NCBI GenBank assembly: GCA_028284195.1
Contig: JANQSE010000006.1
Span: forward strand, 650,678-714,677
Length of the DNA: 64,000 nucleotides
Direction of reading: 5' to 3'
Source: Balneola sp.
GTDB lineage: Bacteria > Bacteroidota > Rhodothermia > Balneolales > Balneolaceae
Position numbers and translations under genes: made by a program. This document shows, piece after piece, positions 1-9,366 of the stretch; positions within the stretch are counted from its first letter, which is position 1; every line of letters begins with the position of its first letter. Below the pieces are notes generated by a model, which searched no databases, had not been told where the DNA came from, and saw only the letters and a program-made list of their open reading frames with translations.

Positions 1-3000
1 AACTTGCTGGCTATAGTAGCCAGCGGGGTCCCGGAAAGCTGTATTCCGTAGCCTTCCCCGGAGGTATAGGCGTAGCTATATACCCGCACATAGTATCTGC
101 CGGGTGTTACCGAGAAAGAACTGCTCAACGGACGCATTCCCGAGGAGGATTTCACCGTGGTCAGCCCGCTGTTCTTGAATTCTATCTGATAACTGGTGGA
201 GGTGTTGGAGGGCTGGTAATAGGCGTGGCTGGTGAGGGTGTAGTTTACCGTTCCGGCGTTGGTTATATCAAAGTAGTACCAGTCGTAATTTTGCCAATCC
301 AGCACCCCACTGGTTTTTCCTGCCTTTATCCGCCCATCGGCGGAGCCCGAGGTGTTGTTATTTTCGCTTTCAAAGGTGATGGTACCGGAGGTATTAAAGA
401 CTCCCGAGGGGTTGCTTACCTCGGCCACGCCTTCCACACCCAGCCCCAGGATGTTAAACTCCACATCTCCGGCGTTGTTAATGGTAGCCAGGGTTTCGCT
501 TCCGTCGCGCAGGTAGTAAGTCCAGGTTCCGCTGGAGTATTCTTTCAGTATCCGGTTTCCTGAGGAGTTGTACAGGGCGTCCAGCGTCTGGGAGCCGGTA
601 TTGACGGTGGAGGGAAGATTGAACTCATTGTAGGTAATGCTGGTGAACTTCCCGGCCTGGCTGGTCATATTGCCGTTGGCGTCGTAGCCGAAGGAACCGG
701 TGTATTCTGCGTCCCAGTCAATGCTCCCTGTTGTTCCGGCAAATTCGTCTATTTCGGATAGCTTATTGGTTCCTGCATTATAGAAATACTCCAGGTAATC
801 AATGTAACTTCCGTTTTCATCATACCGGGTAAGGGATTCAATGTTGCCTTGTTTGTCATATCCCAGGTTATTCACTTTGAATTTGTTGCTGGCTATCCAG
901 CTACCGTTGTAGTTTTGGTAGCTGGCGCTTTTTAACCGGTTGAGGTTGTCGTAGGTGTGTACGTATTTGTAGCGATTGTGCCCGCTGGCTACGGCTTGCA
1001 GCGGGTTATAAAATTCTGATTCCTGGATATTGCCGTTATCGAAGTAGGTGTATTTTGCCGAAAACGGGTAGCTGGCGGATGCCGGGTTGTTGATTCTGGT
1101 TAAGCGCCCTTGTATGTCGTAGGTGTAGTCCATGGCGGTGCCGCCGCGGAAGGTTCGTTTCTTTAGTTGTCCGTCGGCATGGTATTCATAGGTTACTTCT
1201 GCTGGTTCGGTGTCGGCGGTTCCGTCCATAGTCAGGGTTACTTCGGTTAACTGGCCCAGATCATTATACTCATAATGATGGTACAATGTCTTACTGTTAA
1301 AGGTGACTTTGCGGCGGGTTACTTCTCCCTGGCGGTTGTAGGTGTAGGTGATGGTTCCTTTCCAGGCGGTTTTAGCTCCCATATGGACTTCTTTGGTTAC
1401 CACTCTGCCTTCTTCGTCATAGCTGTATAGTTCTAACTGCCAGGGATTGGTGGTTCCTGCCGGGCTGTTGGTGCCTACCCGGTAGATGCCGGCTACCATT
1501 TTGCCTTTGGTGTTGTTGGCTGTAAACCCGGTAATGAGCGAAGAGCTGACCTGGTTCCAGGGAAAGACCGATGTACCGGGCTTGGCGTCATAGGCATTGG
1601 CTCCGTTTATGTTTGCACTTGTACTTTCAAAAGCCTGGCTGCTATTGCCGTCTAAAGCGGTAAAACTTCCTGTATAGGGGGCAATCCCGGTGGTTTTTAT
1701 GCGCCCGAGCTCATCGTAGGTGCTGAATGCTACTTCATTATCATTGGCTTGTTGTTGAGTCTGACTGTAGCGCAGCAGTCCGGCTTTGTTGTAGGCGTAT
1801 TTAACGGTGCCGAAGTCGGTGCCTGTTTTGCTGATCATGTTGCCTTGCTTGTCGTAGGCGTAGGTGGTTTTCCAGTCGGAAGCGCTACTCCCGCCGGGAG
1901 GGCTGAAGTAATTGGGATGGCGGGTTTCGGTGAGCTGGCCCAGTTCGTTGTATATATTTTCGGTGATGGCGTTAATCCCGGCCGGATCGGCTACCACCCG
2001 CCTTGTTCGCCCCCAGCCGTCGGTATAGGTTTTAACTTTTTTGCCATCGGGATCGGTGGTTTCAGTGAACGATAGTTTCTCTGATCCTACGGTTTCTACC
2101 CCATAGGCCTGCACCACAGATCCGTACGTGCTTTTGCCTCCCATGGGGATGGCTTCTTTAAGGCGGGAAAGTGGTGTTTTCTCGTATTCATTTTCGGCAT
2201 AGGCGTAGCTGCCGTAGGCGGTGTTTGCCCGGCTTGCGTAGTCGTTTACGTACCCGAGCGACGAGCCTGTTTTGCTGAAGGGGCGGTAGCTTTCCCAGGG
2301 GCGGCCCAGGCTGTCGAAGTTACTGGCGCTTACTATTACATTGCTGCCTTTTTTGGTTACGGTTTGGATGGCGCGGCCTAACCCGTCGGTGTATTCCCGG
2401 GAAGTACGGGTGGATGATCCTGTATAAGAATCTGTTTCTACCCAGTTGGGATTGGTGGGACTGAACCCGGTTCCGGTGAATGTATAGTTAAATTCGTTGA
2501 GGGTTTGCCCGGCATTGTTCTTGATTCTTTCCAGACGCTGATGGGAGTCGTATTCAAAGGTTTTTTTGTTGTCTTCGGGATCTGTTAATTCTGTGGCATT
2601 CCCATAGGTATCGTATTTCACGCTGTAGCATAAATCATCGGAAGCGCAGGGGGAGGAATCGAAACTGCCTATTTTTTTCTGGATGCCGGTGAGATACACC
2701 CCCCGGGTGTTGTTTACGGCATTTGCTGCTGTGCTCGCATTGGTAAACGGGCTGGCATTACTGCCGTAGTAGTATTTGGTTGCCCCTCCGTTGGCATCTT
2801 CTGTCTCTGTGGGATTACCGTAGGCGTCGTAGGTTTTTACCTCGGACAGAAGCACCGCATTACTCGTGGAAGGAGCGCTTGTTGTACTCCCGCTTTTCCA
2901 TTGCCAGGTTTTATGCAGCCTCCATGTGCTGCCCGGAGAAATGGAGGAGGAGTTGGTCCACTGCGTCCAGTTCTTGGCCAGGGTGGTGCTTCCGTTCTTT

Positions 3001-5240
3001 ACTTCTACCGAGTAGGGCTGGGCGAACATATTCGCTGTGGCCATGCCCGGGTACTGCTGGTGGGCGTAGGCGTAGTGGGTGGTGCGTACCTGCCCACCGG
3101 AGTTGGTTTCGGCCTTGGAGATCAGCTGCATAAACCGGTTACTTCCATAGCTGCTGTCGGCATAGGTGTATTCGTTGATCACTTCAACAGGAGTTGCCCC
3201 GCCGTTAAAGACTTTAAGCGTATCGCTTTTCAGGTGCTTCCACTGGTCATTGATCGTGTACGAACGTTGTACATAGGTGGTGTCTTCCGAGCCATTTAAG
3301 CCCGGTTCAATTTTTCGTTCCAATTCCATGCCTTTCGCCCAGCTGTAAAAGAGAGAGGGGTAAGTTAAAAAACCTATTTTGTATTCATAATCCTGTGAGC
3401 GTGATTCTACCAACCCGCCTGTGTTATTGAATACTTCTTTTTTAACCAGGTTGCCCGAATAGGCATAGGGGATCTTTTCAAAATGGTGTACCACCTTGCC
3501 GTTTTCGCTTTGCGAGGAAATGGTTTCAGTTACTTTTTGGTAGCCCAGGTGGCCGCCTCTCACATCGCCCAGCTGGTAAAAGGCACTGGGTAGTATCTCA
3601 TGATAATTGCACGTATAATACCCGTTGGTATCCGGGTCAGGAATAATGGAACTGCCGGTTTTTACGTATGTGGGCTCTCCGGAAATGGATCCGCTGGAAC
3701 GCCCGCTGCCGTCGTCCATGTCGTAGGTATAGTTTTTTACGATATCATTGACACTGGAAACACCATCATGGAGTACGATCTTTTTTACCCGCATCCCTCC
3801 TGCTGCAATCTGGCCGGACTGTGCCGAGCCACCTACAAAACTATAATCATTGCCTTCGTAGGTAAACTGCGCGCTCCCCCCGGTAGGATAGGTGATCTTT
3901 GTTAACATACCATCGGTGGTGGGAGAAGGGTTCTGGTTGGCACCGGTATAGATTAGGGTTCCAAAGTAGGAGGTAGTGGGCACAAAGTGGGTGTTGGATG
4001 TTTGCCCGTTGTAATACCCCCAGTAGTCCACGGCGTAGGAGTTATAAGCAGGCAGCGACGATGGGTCATAGTCAAATTCATAGGCAGGCAACGCAGCAGT
4101 GCCTGTATGGTCGTATTCCCGAATGCTGTCTAACCGTAATCTTGATGAGGTGCCTGCAAAGTATCCATGGGTAAAGCGCACTTCTTTCAGCAAGGCGCCG
4201 TTTTCATAAACCTTTATATTGGATAAGCGTCGTTCATTGGGCAGATCGCTGCGGGAGGCATGGTTGAATTGAATATAGGTATTGGGATTTTCTGAGCTCT
4301 TTATTTTTGTAAGATAGGTTACAAAGTTGCTTACATCGGTCATGGTTTCCAGCTCTCCGTCCGGCACGGCGTTGCAGGGAACCCCGGAGTTTTCGTAGAT
4401 GATCCGGCCGTGCGAGAAGGTAGTTTGTGAGCTGAGATACGAACCGGTTGTGTATTCCAGGATAATATCGTCGGTGGTTTGGGGATGGTCGATTTTTTCC
4501 AGGTACCATGCGGTGTATGCCGAATGAGAAGAGCTTCCTGCTTCGTTACCGCTATAGGAAGAATTTGTGATCGTAGTAGTTTGTTCTGTCTTACCAAAGG
4601 TGTACACAATACCTTGCTCGTCGGTTACCTCCCAGGAGGTAATGGTATAGCCGGATTTGATGGGTTCTATTTTTACTTTTTGCTTGAACTGTAACCGAAA
4701 ATGCCCGTCCATAAATATCATTTTCCCGGAAACGGTTGGGGTGGAAATGTAAAATTCGTCGGGCTCCGCATCATAATCTCCTTCGGCTATCTGGTCCAGT
4801 ATTACTTTGCCGGCGTGGGTATTGGGCTGGGGAAGCGATGCCTTTAAACTGCTTGCGGTATGGATGTATGCTTTGTTGTCTTTATCGTCGGCTATACCTC
4901 TGATGACCCGCGTGATGACTCCCCCGGCCTGCAGGTTCCAACCCAGGCCAACCCAGCTGGCCCGCTCCTGTACTTTCAGCCCGGTGCTTTGGTAGTTCAG
5001 GGTAACGGGCAGCGAAATGTTTCCCCTGTCAAAAGTATATATGGGTATGGGTATCGAGGAGGTTCCGTTGTACAGATCTACCGGAATCTCTTCGATCTTT
5101 GCAAAAGAAAAGGCTGTTGGGGATGGAAAGGCTTTTACCCCCGAATGATGAAATAAATTATCATCCTGGGCTAGTGTCCAATTGGGGGCTATCATCAACA
5201 CAAAGAAACTAAACAGTACTATACTTTTTCTACAACTCAT
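1..5240 (-). CDS. Secreted YD/RHS-repeat protein, 3' end beyond window
   Basis: Reading the minus strand from the ATG at 5240 gives about 1746 codons without a stop, so the C-terminus lies outside the window. Residues 1-24 form a Sec signal peptide (cleavage likely TLA|Q). Next comes an N-terminal domain typical of Bacteroidota RHS proteins (ASWVGLGWNLQAGG near residue 90). A long middle and C-terminal part carries YD-type repeats such as TYDAYGNPTE, YDKQGNMIS, YNELGQLTE and YDNLNRLKS. Around residues 1515-1590 it looks like the RHS core (YYLRDGSETLATI). After this, about residues 1640-1740 resemble a bacterial pre-peptidase C-terminal beta-sandwich (DWYYFDI, RYYVRVYSYA). RHS proteins form shells around C-terminal toxins or act as surface filaments; the effector end is not visible here. 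It is more GC-rich than its neighbours, which suggests transfer. Confidence 0.9.
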   Translation of the reverse strand, partial: MSCRKSIVLFSFFVLMIAPNWTLAQDDNLFHHSGVKAFPSPTAFSFAKIEEIPVDLYNGTSSIPIPIYTFDRGNISLPVTLNYQSTGLKVQERASWVGLGWNLQAGGVITRVIRGIADDKDNKAYIHTASSLKASLPQPNTHAGKVILDQIAEGDYDAEPDEFYISTPTVSGKMIFMDGHFRLQFKQKVKIEPIKSGYTITSWEVTDEQGIVYTFGKTEQTTTITNSSYSGNEAGSSSHSAYTAWYLEKIDHPQTTDDIILEYTTGSYLSSQTTFSHGRIIYENSGVPCNAVPDGELETMTDVSNFVTYLTKIKSSENPNTYIQFNHASRSDLPNERRLSNIKVYENGALLKEVRFTHGYFAGTSSRLRLDSIREYDHTGTAALPAYEFDYDPSSLPAYNSYAVDYWGYYNGQTSNTHFVPTTSYFGTLIYTGANQNPSPTTDGMLTKITYPTGGSAQFTYEGNDYSFVGGSAQSGQIAAGGMRVKKIVLHDGVSSVNDIVKNYTYDMDDGSGRSSGSISGEPTYVKTGSSIIPDPDTNGYYTCNYHEILPSAFYQLGDVRGGHLGYQKVTETISSQSENGKVVHHFEKIPYAYSGNLVKKEVFNNTGGLVESRSQDYEYKIGFLTYPSLFYSWAKGMELERKIEPGLNGSEDTTYVQRSYTINDQWKHLKSDTLKVFNGGATPVEVINEYTYADSSYGSNRFMQLISKAETNSGGQVRTTHYAYAHQQYPGMATANMFAQPYSVEVKNGSTTLAKNWTQWTNSSSISPGSTWRLHKTWQWKSGSTTSAPSTSNAVLLSEVKTYDAYGNPTETEDANGGATKYYYGSNASPFTNASTAANAVNNTRGVYLTGIQKKIGSFDSSPCASDDLCYSVKYDTYGNATELTDPEDNKKTFEYDSHQRLERIKNNAGQTLNEFNYTFTGTGFSPTNPNWVETDSYTGSSTRTSREYTDGLGRAIQTVTKKGSNVIVSASNFDSLGRPWESYRPFSKTGSSLGYVNDYASRANTAYGSYAYAENEYEKTPLSRLKEAIPMGGKSTYGSVVQAYGVETVGSEKLSFTETTDPDGKKVKTYTDGWGRTRRVVADPAGINAITENIYNELGQLTETRHPNYFSPPGGSSASDWKTTYAYDKQGNMISKTGTDFGTVKYAYNKAGLLRYSQTQQQANDNEVAFSTYDELGRIKTTGIAPYTGSFTALDGNSSQAFESTSANINGANAYDAKPGTSVFPWNQVSSSLITGFTANNTKGKMVAGIYRVGTNSPAGTTNPWQLELYSYDEEGRVVTKEVHMGAKTAWKGTITYTYNRQGEVTRRKVTFNSKTLYHHYEYNDLGQLTEVTLTMDGTADTEPAEVTYEYHADGQLKKRTFRGGTAMDYTYDIQGRLTRINNPASASYPFSAKYTYFDNGNIQESEFYNPLQAVASGHNRYKYVHTYDNLNRLKSASYQNYNGSWIASNKFKVNNLGYDKQGNIESLTRYDENGSYIDYLEYFYNAGTNKLSEIDEFAGTTGSIDWDAEYTGSFGYDANGNMTSQAGKFTSITYNEFNLPSTVNTGSQTLDALYNSSGNRILKEYSSGTWTYYLRDGSETLATINNAGDVEFNILGLGVEGVAEVSNPSGVFNTSGTITFESENNNTSGSADGRIKAGKTSGVLDWQNYDWYYFDITNAGTVNYTLTSHAYYQPSNTSTSYQIEFKNSGLTTVKSSSGMRPLSSSFSVTPGRYYVRVYSYAYTSGEGYGIQLSGTPLATIASK

Positions 5241-5565
5241 AATACATACACTTTATATTTTGGCATTATAATTAATGGCAGGTAAGACAGGTTCACACCT
5301 TATTGCTTACAAAGAAGATTGTAAACAATTGTAAAACACTATCTGTAAAAAAGCAAGGTGTTTGTTGGATGGCGCCAGCCTTTAGTACTGCACTGCAACA
5401 AAGAAAAGAGCTGGAGCGGGGTAACTTGATGACTGATTACGGTTTTGGCAGAAAGCCAGTTTCATACTCAACCAGCTATGAATTATTGTAAAAGCTATGG
5501 GTGTATCAAGAATACAGATTCCTGTTTGCGTGGGAATTATCTAACGTCCACAGAAATCGTTACAA
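5241..5565. other. Intergenic gap between RHS gene and phosphatase
   Basis: About 325 bases without a supported gene. It is AT-rich, unlike the RHS gene to its left, and holds only a 62-codon TTG-start open frame with no recognisable features. It should include the promoter of the RHS gene, but I see no convincing TTTG/TAnnTTTG pair. It marks the composition boundary between the GC-rich RHS gene and the ordinary chromosome. Confidence 0.5.
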
Positions 5566-6732
5566 TTATTTCTTAATAACCGGAAATTCACCAAAGTTCA
5601 TTAGCTCGGCAATCTTAATACCTACATCCGTATTTTCGTGCCAGCCCGAAAATTGAATAGCGTGCGGGCCGTAGGCAGCCATTGAAATAGGAATTCCTGT
5701 GTGATAATCGGTTACCCAGCTTACTTTTAATTTTTTTGGATCTTCAGAGGTGTTTAGCATAGTCATCCCTCCTGTTTCATGATCGGCTGTAAGCACAACT
5801 AAGGTTTCACCATCTTTTTCTGCAAAATCTAATGCTACTTTTACGGCGGCATCAAAGTCTTTTACTTCTCTGATAACATAGTCCGCATCATTACTGTGGC
5901 CGCCCCAATCAATCTGACTCCCTTCTATCATCAGGAAAAACCCATTTTCATTGTCTTGCAGCTTTGAAAGTGCAACTTTAGCCATTTCTTCAGAAGTGGG
6001 AGTACGCCCTTCGCTAGGCATTCCTTCATTCGAAAATAATCCGAGTAACTTATCCCCTTCAACATTCTGCATTTCTTCCTTTGTTTCAACAAATACATAC
6101 CCTTTATTTTCGAATTCTTCAATCAGGTTTCTGTCGTCATTTCTGGAACTGCCTTCTTCATCTTTCGGAATAAAATATTCTTTACCTCCGCCTAGTAGAA
6201 CATCCACGCCAGACTCAACAAAATGCTCAGCAATGCCAGCCTGATTTCTGCGAGATTCGACGTGTGCTGCAAAGCTTGCCGGAGTTGCATGTGTGATGGT
6301 AGAAGTGGCCACCAAACCGGTACTCATTCCACGTTCTTCGGCAATTTCTACCAGGGTTTTGCAGTGCTTTCCGTCAGGCAGGTAAGCAATCATACCATTG
6401 TTCGTTTTCATCCCGCAAGAGTAAGCAGTAGCCCCTGCAGCAGAATCTGTGATTAACGAATTGGCTGAATAGGTTTTAACAACTCCTGTTACAGGCATTC
6501 TTTGCATGTTCAAATATCCTCCGGCCCCAACCAAATTAAGCTGCCCCGATGATATTTGAGCTAAGCCGGTTCCATCTGCAATTAACAGAATTACATTTTT
6601 AATCGGCTTATTTTCAACTAATGAAAAACGCTCAATGTTTGATGTTGTTGTAGGCTTTACATCGATTTCCTGCTTGCCTGATGAACAAGCCAGCCCAAAT
6701 ATTAAAGCTAAAATTATGTATTTGAATTTCAT
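5566..6732 (-). CDS. Alkaline phosphatase, lipoprotein
   Basis: A 388-residue PhoA-superfamily phosphomonoesterase acting outside the cytoplasm. The leader ends in a lipobox (LAC at residue 16), so it is probably membrane-anchored. Family residues are all present: metal Asp53 (IADGTG), nucleophile Ser97 (TDSAAGATA), Thr150 (HATP), Glu270, Asp275 and His279 (EGSQIDWGGH), Asp317-His318 (TADHETGG) and His344. His148 and Trp276 stand where E. coli has Asp153 and Lys328, which is the common arrangement in marine and Gram-positive enzymes. Function: release of phosphate from organic esters in the periplasm or at the surface. A Bacteroidota-type promoter lies just upstream. I see no Pho box that I can defend. 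Confidence 0.95.
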   Translation of the reverse strand: MKFKYIILALIFGLACSSGKQEIDVKPTTTSNIERFSLVENKPIKNVILLIADGTGLAQISSGQLNLVGAGGYLNMQRMPVTGVVKTYSANSLITDSAAGATAYSCGMKTNNGMIAYLPDGKHCKTLVEIAEERGMSTGLVATSTITHATPASFAAHVESRRNQAGIAEHFVESGVDVLLGGGKEYFIPKDEEGSSRNDDRNLIEEFENKGYVFVETKEEMQNVEGDKLLGLFSNEGMPSEGRTPTSEEMAKVALSKLQDNENGFFLMIEGSQIDWGGHSNDADYVIREVKDFDAAVKVALDFAEKDGETLVVLTADHETGGMTMLNTSEDPKKLKVSWVTDYHTGIPISMAAYGPHAIQFSGWHENTDVGIKIAELMNFGEFPVIKK

Positions 6733-6751
6733 GCTAAGAGTATTAAAAATT

Positions 6752-6782
6752 TAAAAGTAGAATATATCTTTTGTGAAACAAA
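6752..6782 (-). promoter_or_regulatory. Bacteroidota-type promoter of the phosphatase gene
   Basis: On the minus strand a TTTG (6779-6782) is followed after exactly 19 bases by TACTTTTA (6752-6759), close to the Bacteroidota consensus TTTG-N19-TAnnTTTG, with one mismatch in the last base. The downstream element ends 19 bases before the phosphatase ATG, giving a short leader. Confidence 0.65.
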
Positions 6783-6794
6783 CGCACCAGCCAT

Positions 6795-8393
6795 TTACTT
6801 GCCAAATTTTGGGATAAAACTTTTAATTAAACCCCACATTCCTTTTGAAGGTTTGCGAACTGTTTGTTTTCGTTCAGTAGCTTTTCCTATTCTTTCAGGA
6901 GCTTCAAAATCTTTTCTGATTGCGGCTTTCTTTTTCTGGTTTTGTTTTGGTTTTTCTTTCTTAGGGTCTTTTTCTTTTTTGAGTTTTACCTCAACTTTTT
7001 TCCCGGAAGCTTTTTTAGAAGGCTTCTGCTTGTTTTCCTTACCGGGTTCGGGCTTTGGTTTACCTTTCAACTCAATAATAACCTTACCTTCTTTGCTGGT
7101 AGATATCTTAACTGTTTCTTTTTCAAGGTTTATCGGTTTTGAATCAACTGCTTTTTCAGATTTTTCATCTTTCTTTTTGGATGTGCTTTTTCCGGACTGC
7201 CTTTTTTCTTTAAGTTTTACCTCAACTTTTTTATTCCCTTTTGATGACTGAGCTGATTTGCCTGATTTCTCTGCTTCAGCTTTCTCATCTGGTAATTCAA
7301 GGACTTTTAAATCGTCTCCTACTTTTTTCTTAATGGGATCAAAGAACTTCTGATCTGCCTTGCTCACCAATGTTACTGCAATGCCTTCTTTGTCGTATCT
7401 CCCCGTTCTGCCTATTCGATGGATATAATCTTCTACTGCTTTGGGTACATCATAATTGACTATGAGAGAAACATTATCGATATCTATTCCACGTGCGAGT
7501 ACATCAGTAGCCACAATTACCGGAACAGCACCATTTTTAAATGCCCTTAAAGAAGCTGTACGCTCGTCCTGTGTTCGGTCTCCATGAATGCTGCCTGCCT
7601 TAATCCCTTTTTGGTTGAGCAATCGTTCAAGTTCATTGGTTCCTTTTTTTGTGGCTGAAAAAACAATGCAAGAGCTCCAGTCTAAGTTATCCAACACATA
7701 TTGAACCGCTCCCAGTTTTTTGCGCGGCGGAGCAAAATAAGCCCGTTGATCAACCTGCTTTGATGTGGTAGAAACTTCTATTTCTATCTTTACAGGATCT
7801 TTCATTACACTGCGCATCAATTTCTGTAATTCTTTAGGCATAGTTGCTGAAAACAGCATCGTGTGGCGTTTCTTTGGGAGTTTGTCGATGATGTGATTTA
7901 CATCCGGAAGAAAGCCCATATCCAGCATCCTGTCAGCTTCATCTAACACCAGAAAATTAATATTACTGAAATCGACATCCAGCACTTTCATCTGATCGAT
8001 CAATCGCCCCGGCGTCGCCACGATTATATCAACCCCTGCCCGAATAGCATCTGCCTGGCGGGAGAAATCCTCACCGCCGATAATAGTGGCCGAGCTGATT
8101 CCGGAATGATACCCTAAAGCAAATATTTGTTCATCAATTTGCTGAGCAAGTTCCCTCGTGGGTGATAGTATTAACGCCTTTGTACCTTGTGCCGGATTTC
8201 TTAGAATTAATTCAATAATCGGAATTACAAAGGCTCCCGTTTTGCCTGTTCCTGTTTGTGCCGCCCCTAAAATATCTTTGCCGTGCAAAGCTTCCGGTAT
8301 GCTCTGTTGCTGAATGGGTGTTGGTTCTGAGTAACCTATATCATTCAAACCCATTTGCAGAGACTCATGGAGCTCAAAATCATTAAATGTCAA
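6795..8393 (-). CDS. rhlE: DEAD-box RNA helicase, RhlE-like, with lysine-rich tail
   Basis: A 532-residue ATP-dependent RNA helicase. Motifs in order: Q motif (PTPIQQQSIP, about 25-34), motif I AQTGTGKT (45-52), Ia PTRELAQQ (78-85), Ib TPGRL (127-131), II DEAD (151-154), III SAT (182-184), V ATDVLARGID and VI HRIGRTGR. The core resembles RhlE, involved in RNA or ribosome remodelling. From about residue 385 the protein becomes a low-complexity Lys/Glu/Ser tail with recurring VEVKLK units (three copies of the V(E/I)xxLK theme), probably an RNA-binding extension. It sits alone: the phosphatase follows after 62 bases and the FKBP gene diverges upstream. Confidence 0.95.
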   Translation of the reverse strand: MTFNDFELHESLQMGLNDIGYSEPTPIQQQSIPEALHGKDILGAAQTGTGKTGAFVIPIIELILRNPAQGTKALILSPTRELAQQIDEQIFALGYHSGISSATIIGGEDFSRQADAIRAGVDIIVATPGRLIDQMKVLDVDFSNINFLVLDEADRMLDMGFLPDVNHIIDKLPKKRHTMLFSATMPKELQKLMRSVMKDPVKIEIEVSTTSKQVDQRAYFAPPRKKLGAVQYVLDNLDWSSCIVFSATKKGTNELERLLNQKGIKAGSIHGDRTQDERTASLRAFKNGAVPVIVATDVLARGIDIDNVSLIVNYDVPKAVEDYIHRIGRTGRYDKEGIAVTLVSKADQKFFDPIKKKVGDDLKVLELPDEKAEAEKSGKSAQSSKGNKKVEVKLKEKRQSGKSTSKKKDEKSEKAVDSKPINLEKETVKISTSKEGKVIIELKGKPKPEPGKENKQKPSKKASGKKVEVKLKKEKDPKKEKPKQNQKKKAAIRKDFEAPERIGKATERKQTVRKPSKGMWGLIKSFIPKFGK

Positions 8394-8479
8394 AGTGCTA
8401 AATTTCTTAAAAGTTCAAAATCATGTAAATATACACAGAAAGATGAGAATATATATTCCACTTTGGTTCTATTTTGTCC

Positions 8480-8487
8480 TACTTTTA
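8480..8487 (+). promoter_or_regulatory. Possible -7 element of the FKBP gene
   Basis: TACTTTTA matches TAnnTTTG except for the last base and lies 32 bases before the ATG at 8520. The nearest upstream TTTG (8462-8465) is only 14 bases away, shorter than the usual 17-23, so the assignment is tentative. Confidence 0.35.
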
Positions 8488-8519
8488 ACGATTAATAAAT
8501 TTTAAATAAAACCTAACTC

Positions 8520-9263
8520 ATGACTTTTAAAAACATCGCAAAATCGGTTTTTACCTTACTATTTTTAATTACAACAGCCTGCCAAACATCAGACGGACCG
8601 CTTATTGATAAAGACAAAAAAATTTCATCGAAGCAAGATAGCGTCAGCTTTGCATTAGGATATCAAAATGGAGAATTCTTAGCCCGTGAAGGAGCCACAG
8701 AGTTTAATTACGATGCTTATGTAGCCGGTTTTATTAATGGTATTGAAGGCAATGAAAGCCTGGATCAAACTACCAGAGCTAATCTTATTGATGACTTTCG
8801 TTTTGAACTTTCTCAGGCTATAAAAAAGAAAAATAAAGAAGAGGGAGAAATCTTTCTCGCAGAAAATAAAACTAAAGAAGGCGTGATAGAAACCGCATCG
8901 GGCCTGCAATACAAAGTTCTTAAAGAGGGAACCGGAAAATCTCCTGAAGCTACCAGCACAGTAAGTGTGAATTATGAAGGACAACTGCTTGATGGCACTT
9001 ATTTTGATACCAACAATAAGGAGTTGGCGCAAGCAGAAGGTTTATATGATGCACGAAGAGAACCTTACGGCCCTATTGAGTTTCCTTTGAACCGGGTAAT
9101 ATCTGGCTGGACAGAAGGTGTACAATTGATGAAAGAAGGAGCTATTTACGAATTTTATATTCCATCTGATTTGGCTTACGGTTCTAATACTCGCCCGGGA
9201 GGGCCAATCGGGCCTAACAGCACGCTAATCTTTAAAGTTGAACTGTTGGAAGTAAAAGAATAG
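8520..9263 (+). CDS. FKBP-type peptidyl-prolyl isomerase, lipoprotein
   Basis: A 247-residue FkpA/Mip-like foldase. The leader ends at Cys21 (TTAC), so it is probably lipidated and periplasmic. Residues about 35-125 are the helical FKBP N-terminal dimerisation region (DSVSFALGYQNGEFLA). Residues about 135-247 are the FKBP catalytic domain (VSVNYEGQLLDGTYFD, PIEFPLNRVISGWTEG, LAYGSNTRPGGPIGPNSTLIFKVEL split over the fold). The role is cis-trans isomerisation of prolyl bonds in exported proteins. It is a single gene, transcribed away from the helicase, and ends at a strong bidirectional terminator shared with recD. Confidence 0.93.
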   Translation: MTFKNIAKSVFTLLFLITTACQTSDGPLIDKDKKISSKQDSVSFALGYQNGEFLAREGATEFNYDAYVAGFINGIEGNESLDQTTRANLIDDFRFELSQAIKKKNKEEGEIFLAENKTKEGVIETASGLQYKVLKEGTGKSPEATSTVSVNYEGQLLDGTYFDTNNKELAQAEGLYDARREPYGPIEFPLNRVISGWTEGVQLMKEGAIYEFYIPSDLAYGSNTRPGGPIGPNSTLIFKVELLEVKE

Positions 9264-9321
9264 GAAAAGGGATATCGTCCCATTTCCTATGAACTCATTG
9301 GTTTTTTCGGGATAAAAATCA

Positions 9322-9357
9322 AAAAGCTGTAATATTTCTGTATTACGGCTTTTTTTT
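9322..9357. terminator. Bidirectional intrinsic terminator (FKBP / recD)
   Basis: A hairpin with arms AAGCtGTAATA and TATTACgGCTT around a short loop is followed by a run of eight T on the plus strand and by five T when read on the minus strand. It sits between the convergent FKBP and recD genes and can serve both. Confidence 0.8.
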
Positions 9358-9366
9358 GATAAAAAG

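Noticed and set aside
225..5156. Several plus-strand open frames of 60-130 codons in the first 5 kb.
   Set aside because: They are antisense to the continuous RHS frame, lack domain patterns and have unnatural Val/Gly/Phe-rich composition caused by the opposite strand's codon pattern.
5303..5491. A 62-codon TTG-start open frame in the gap next to the RHS gene.
   Set aside because: No recognisable motif, no ribosome-binding context that I can defend, and AT-rich gaps give such frames by chance.
6799..7251. A 150-codon plus-strand open frame rich in Phe and Leu.
   Set aside because: It is the antisense of the Lys/Glu-rich tail of the DEAD-box helicase.
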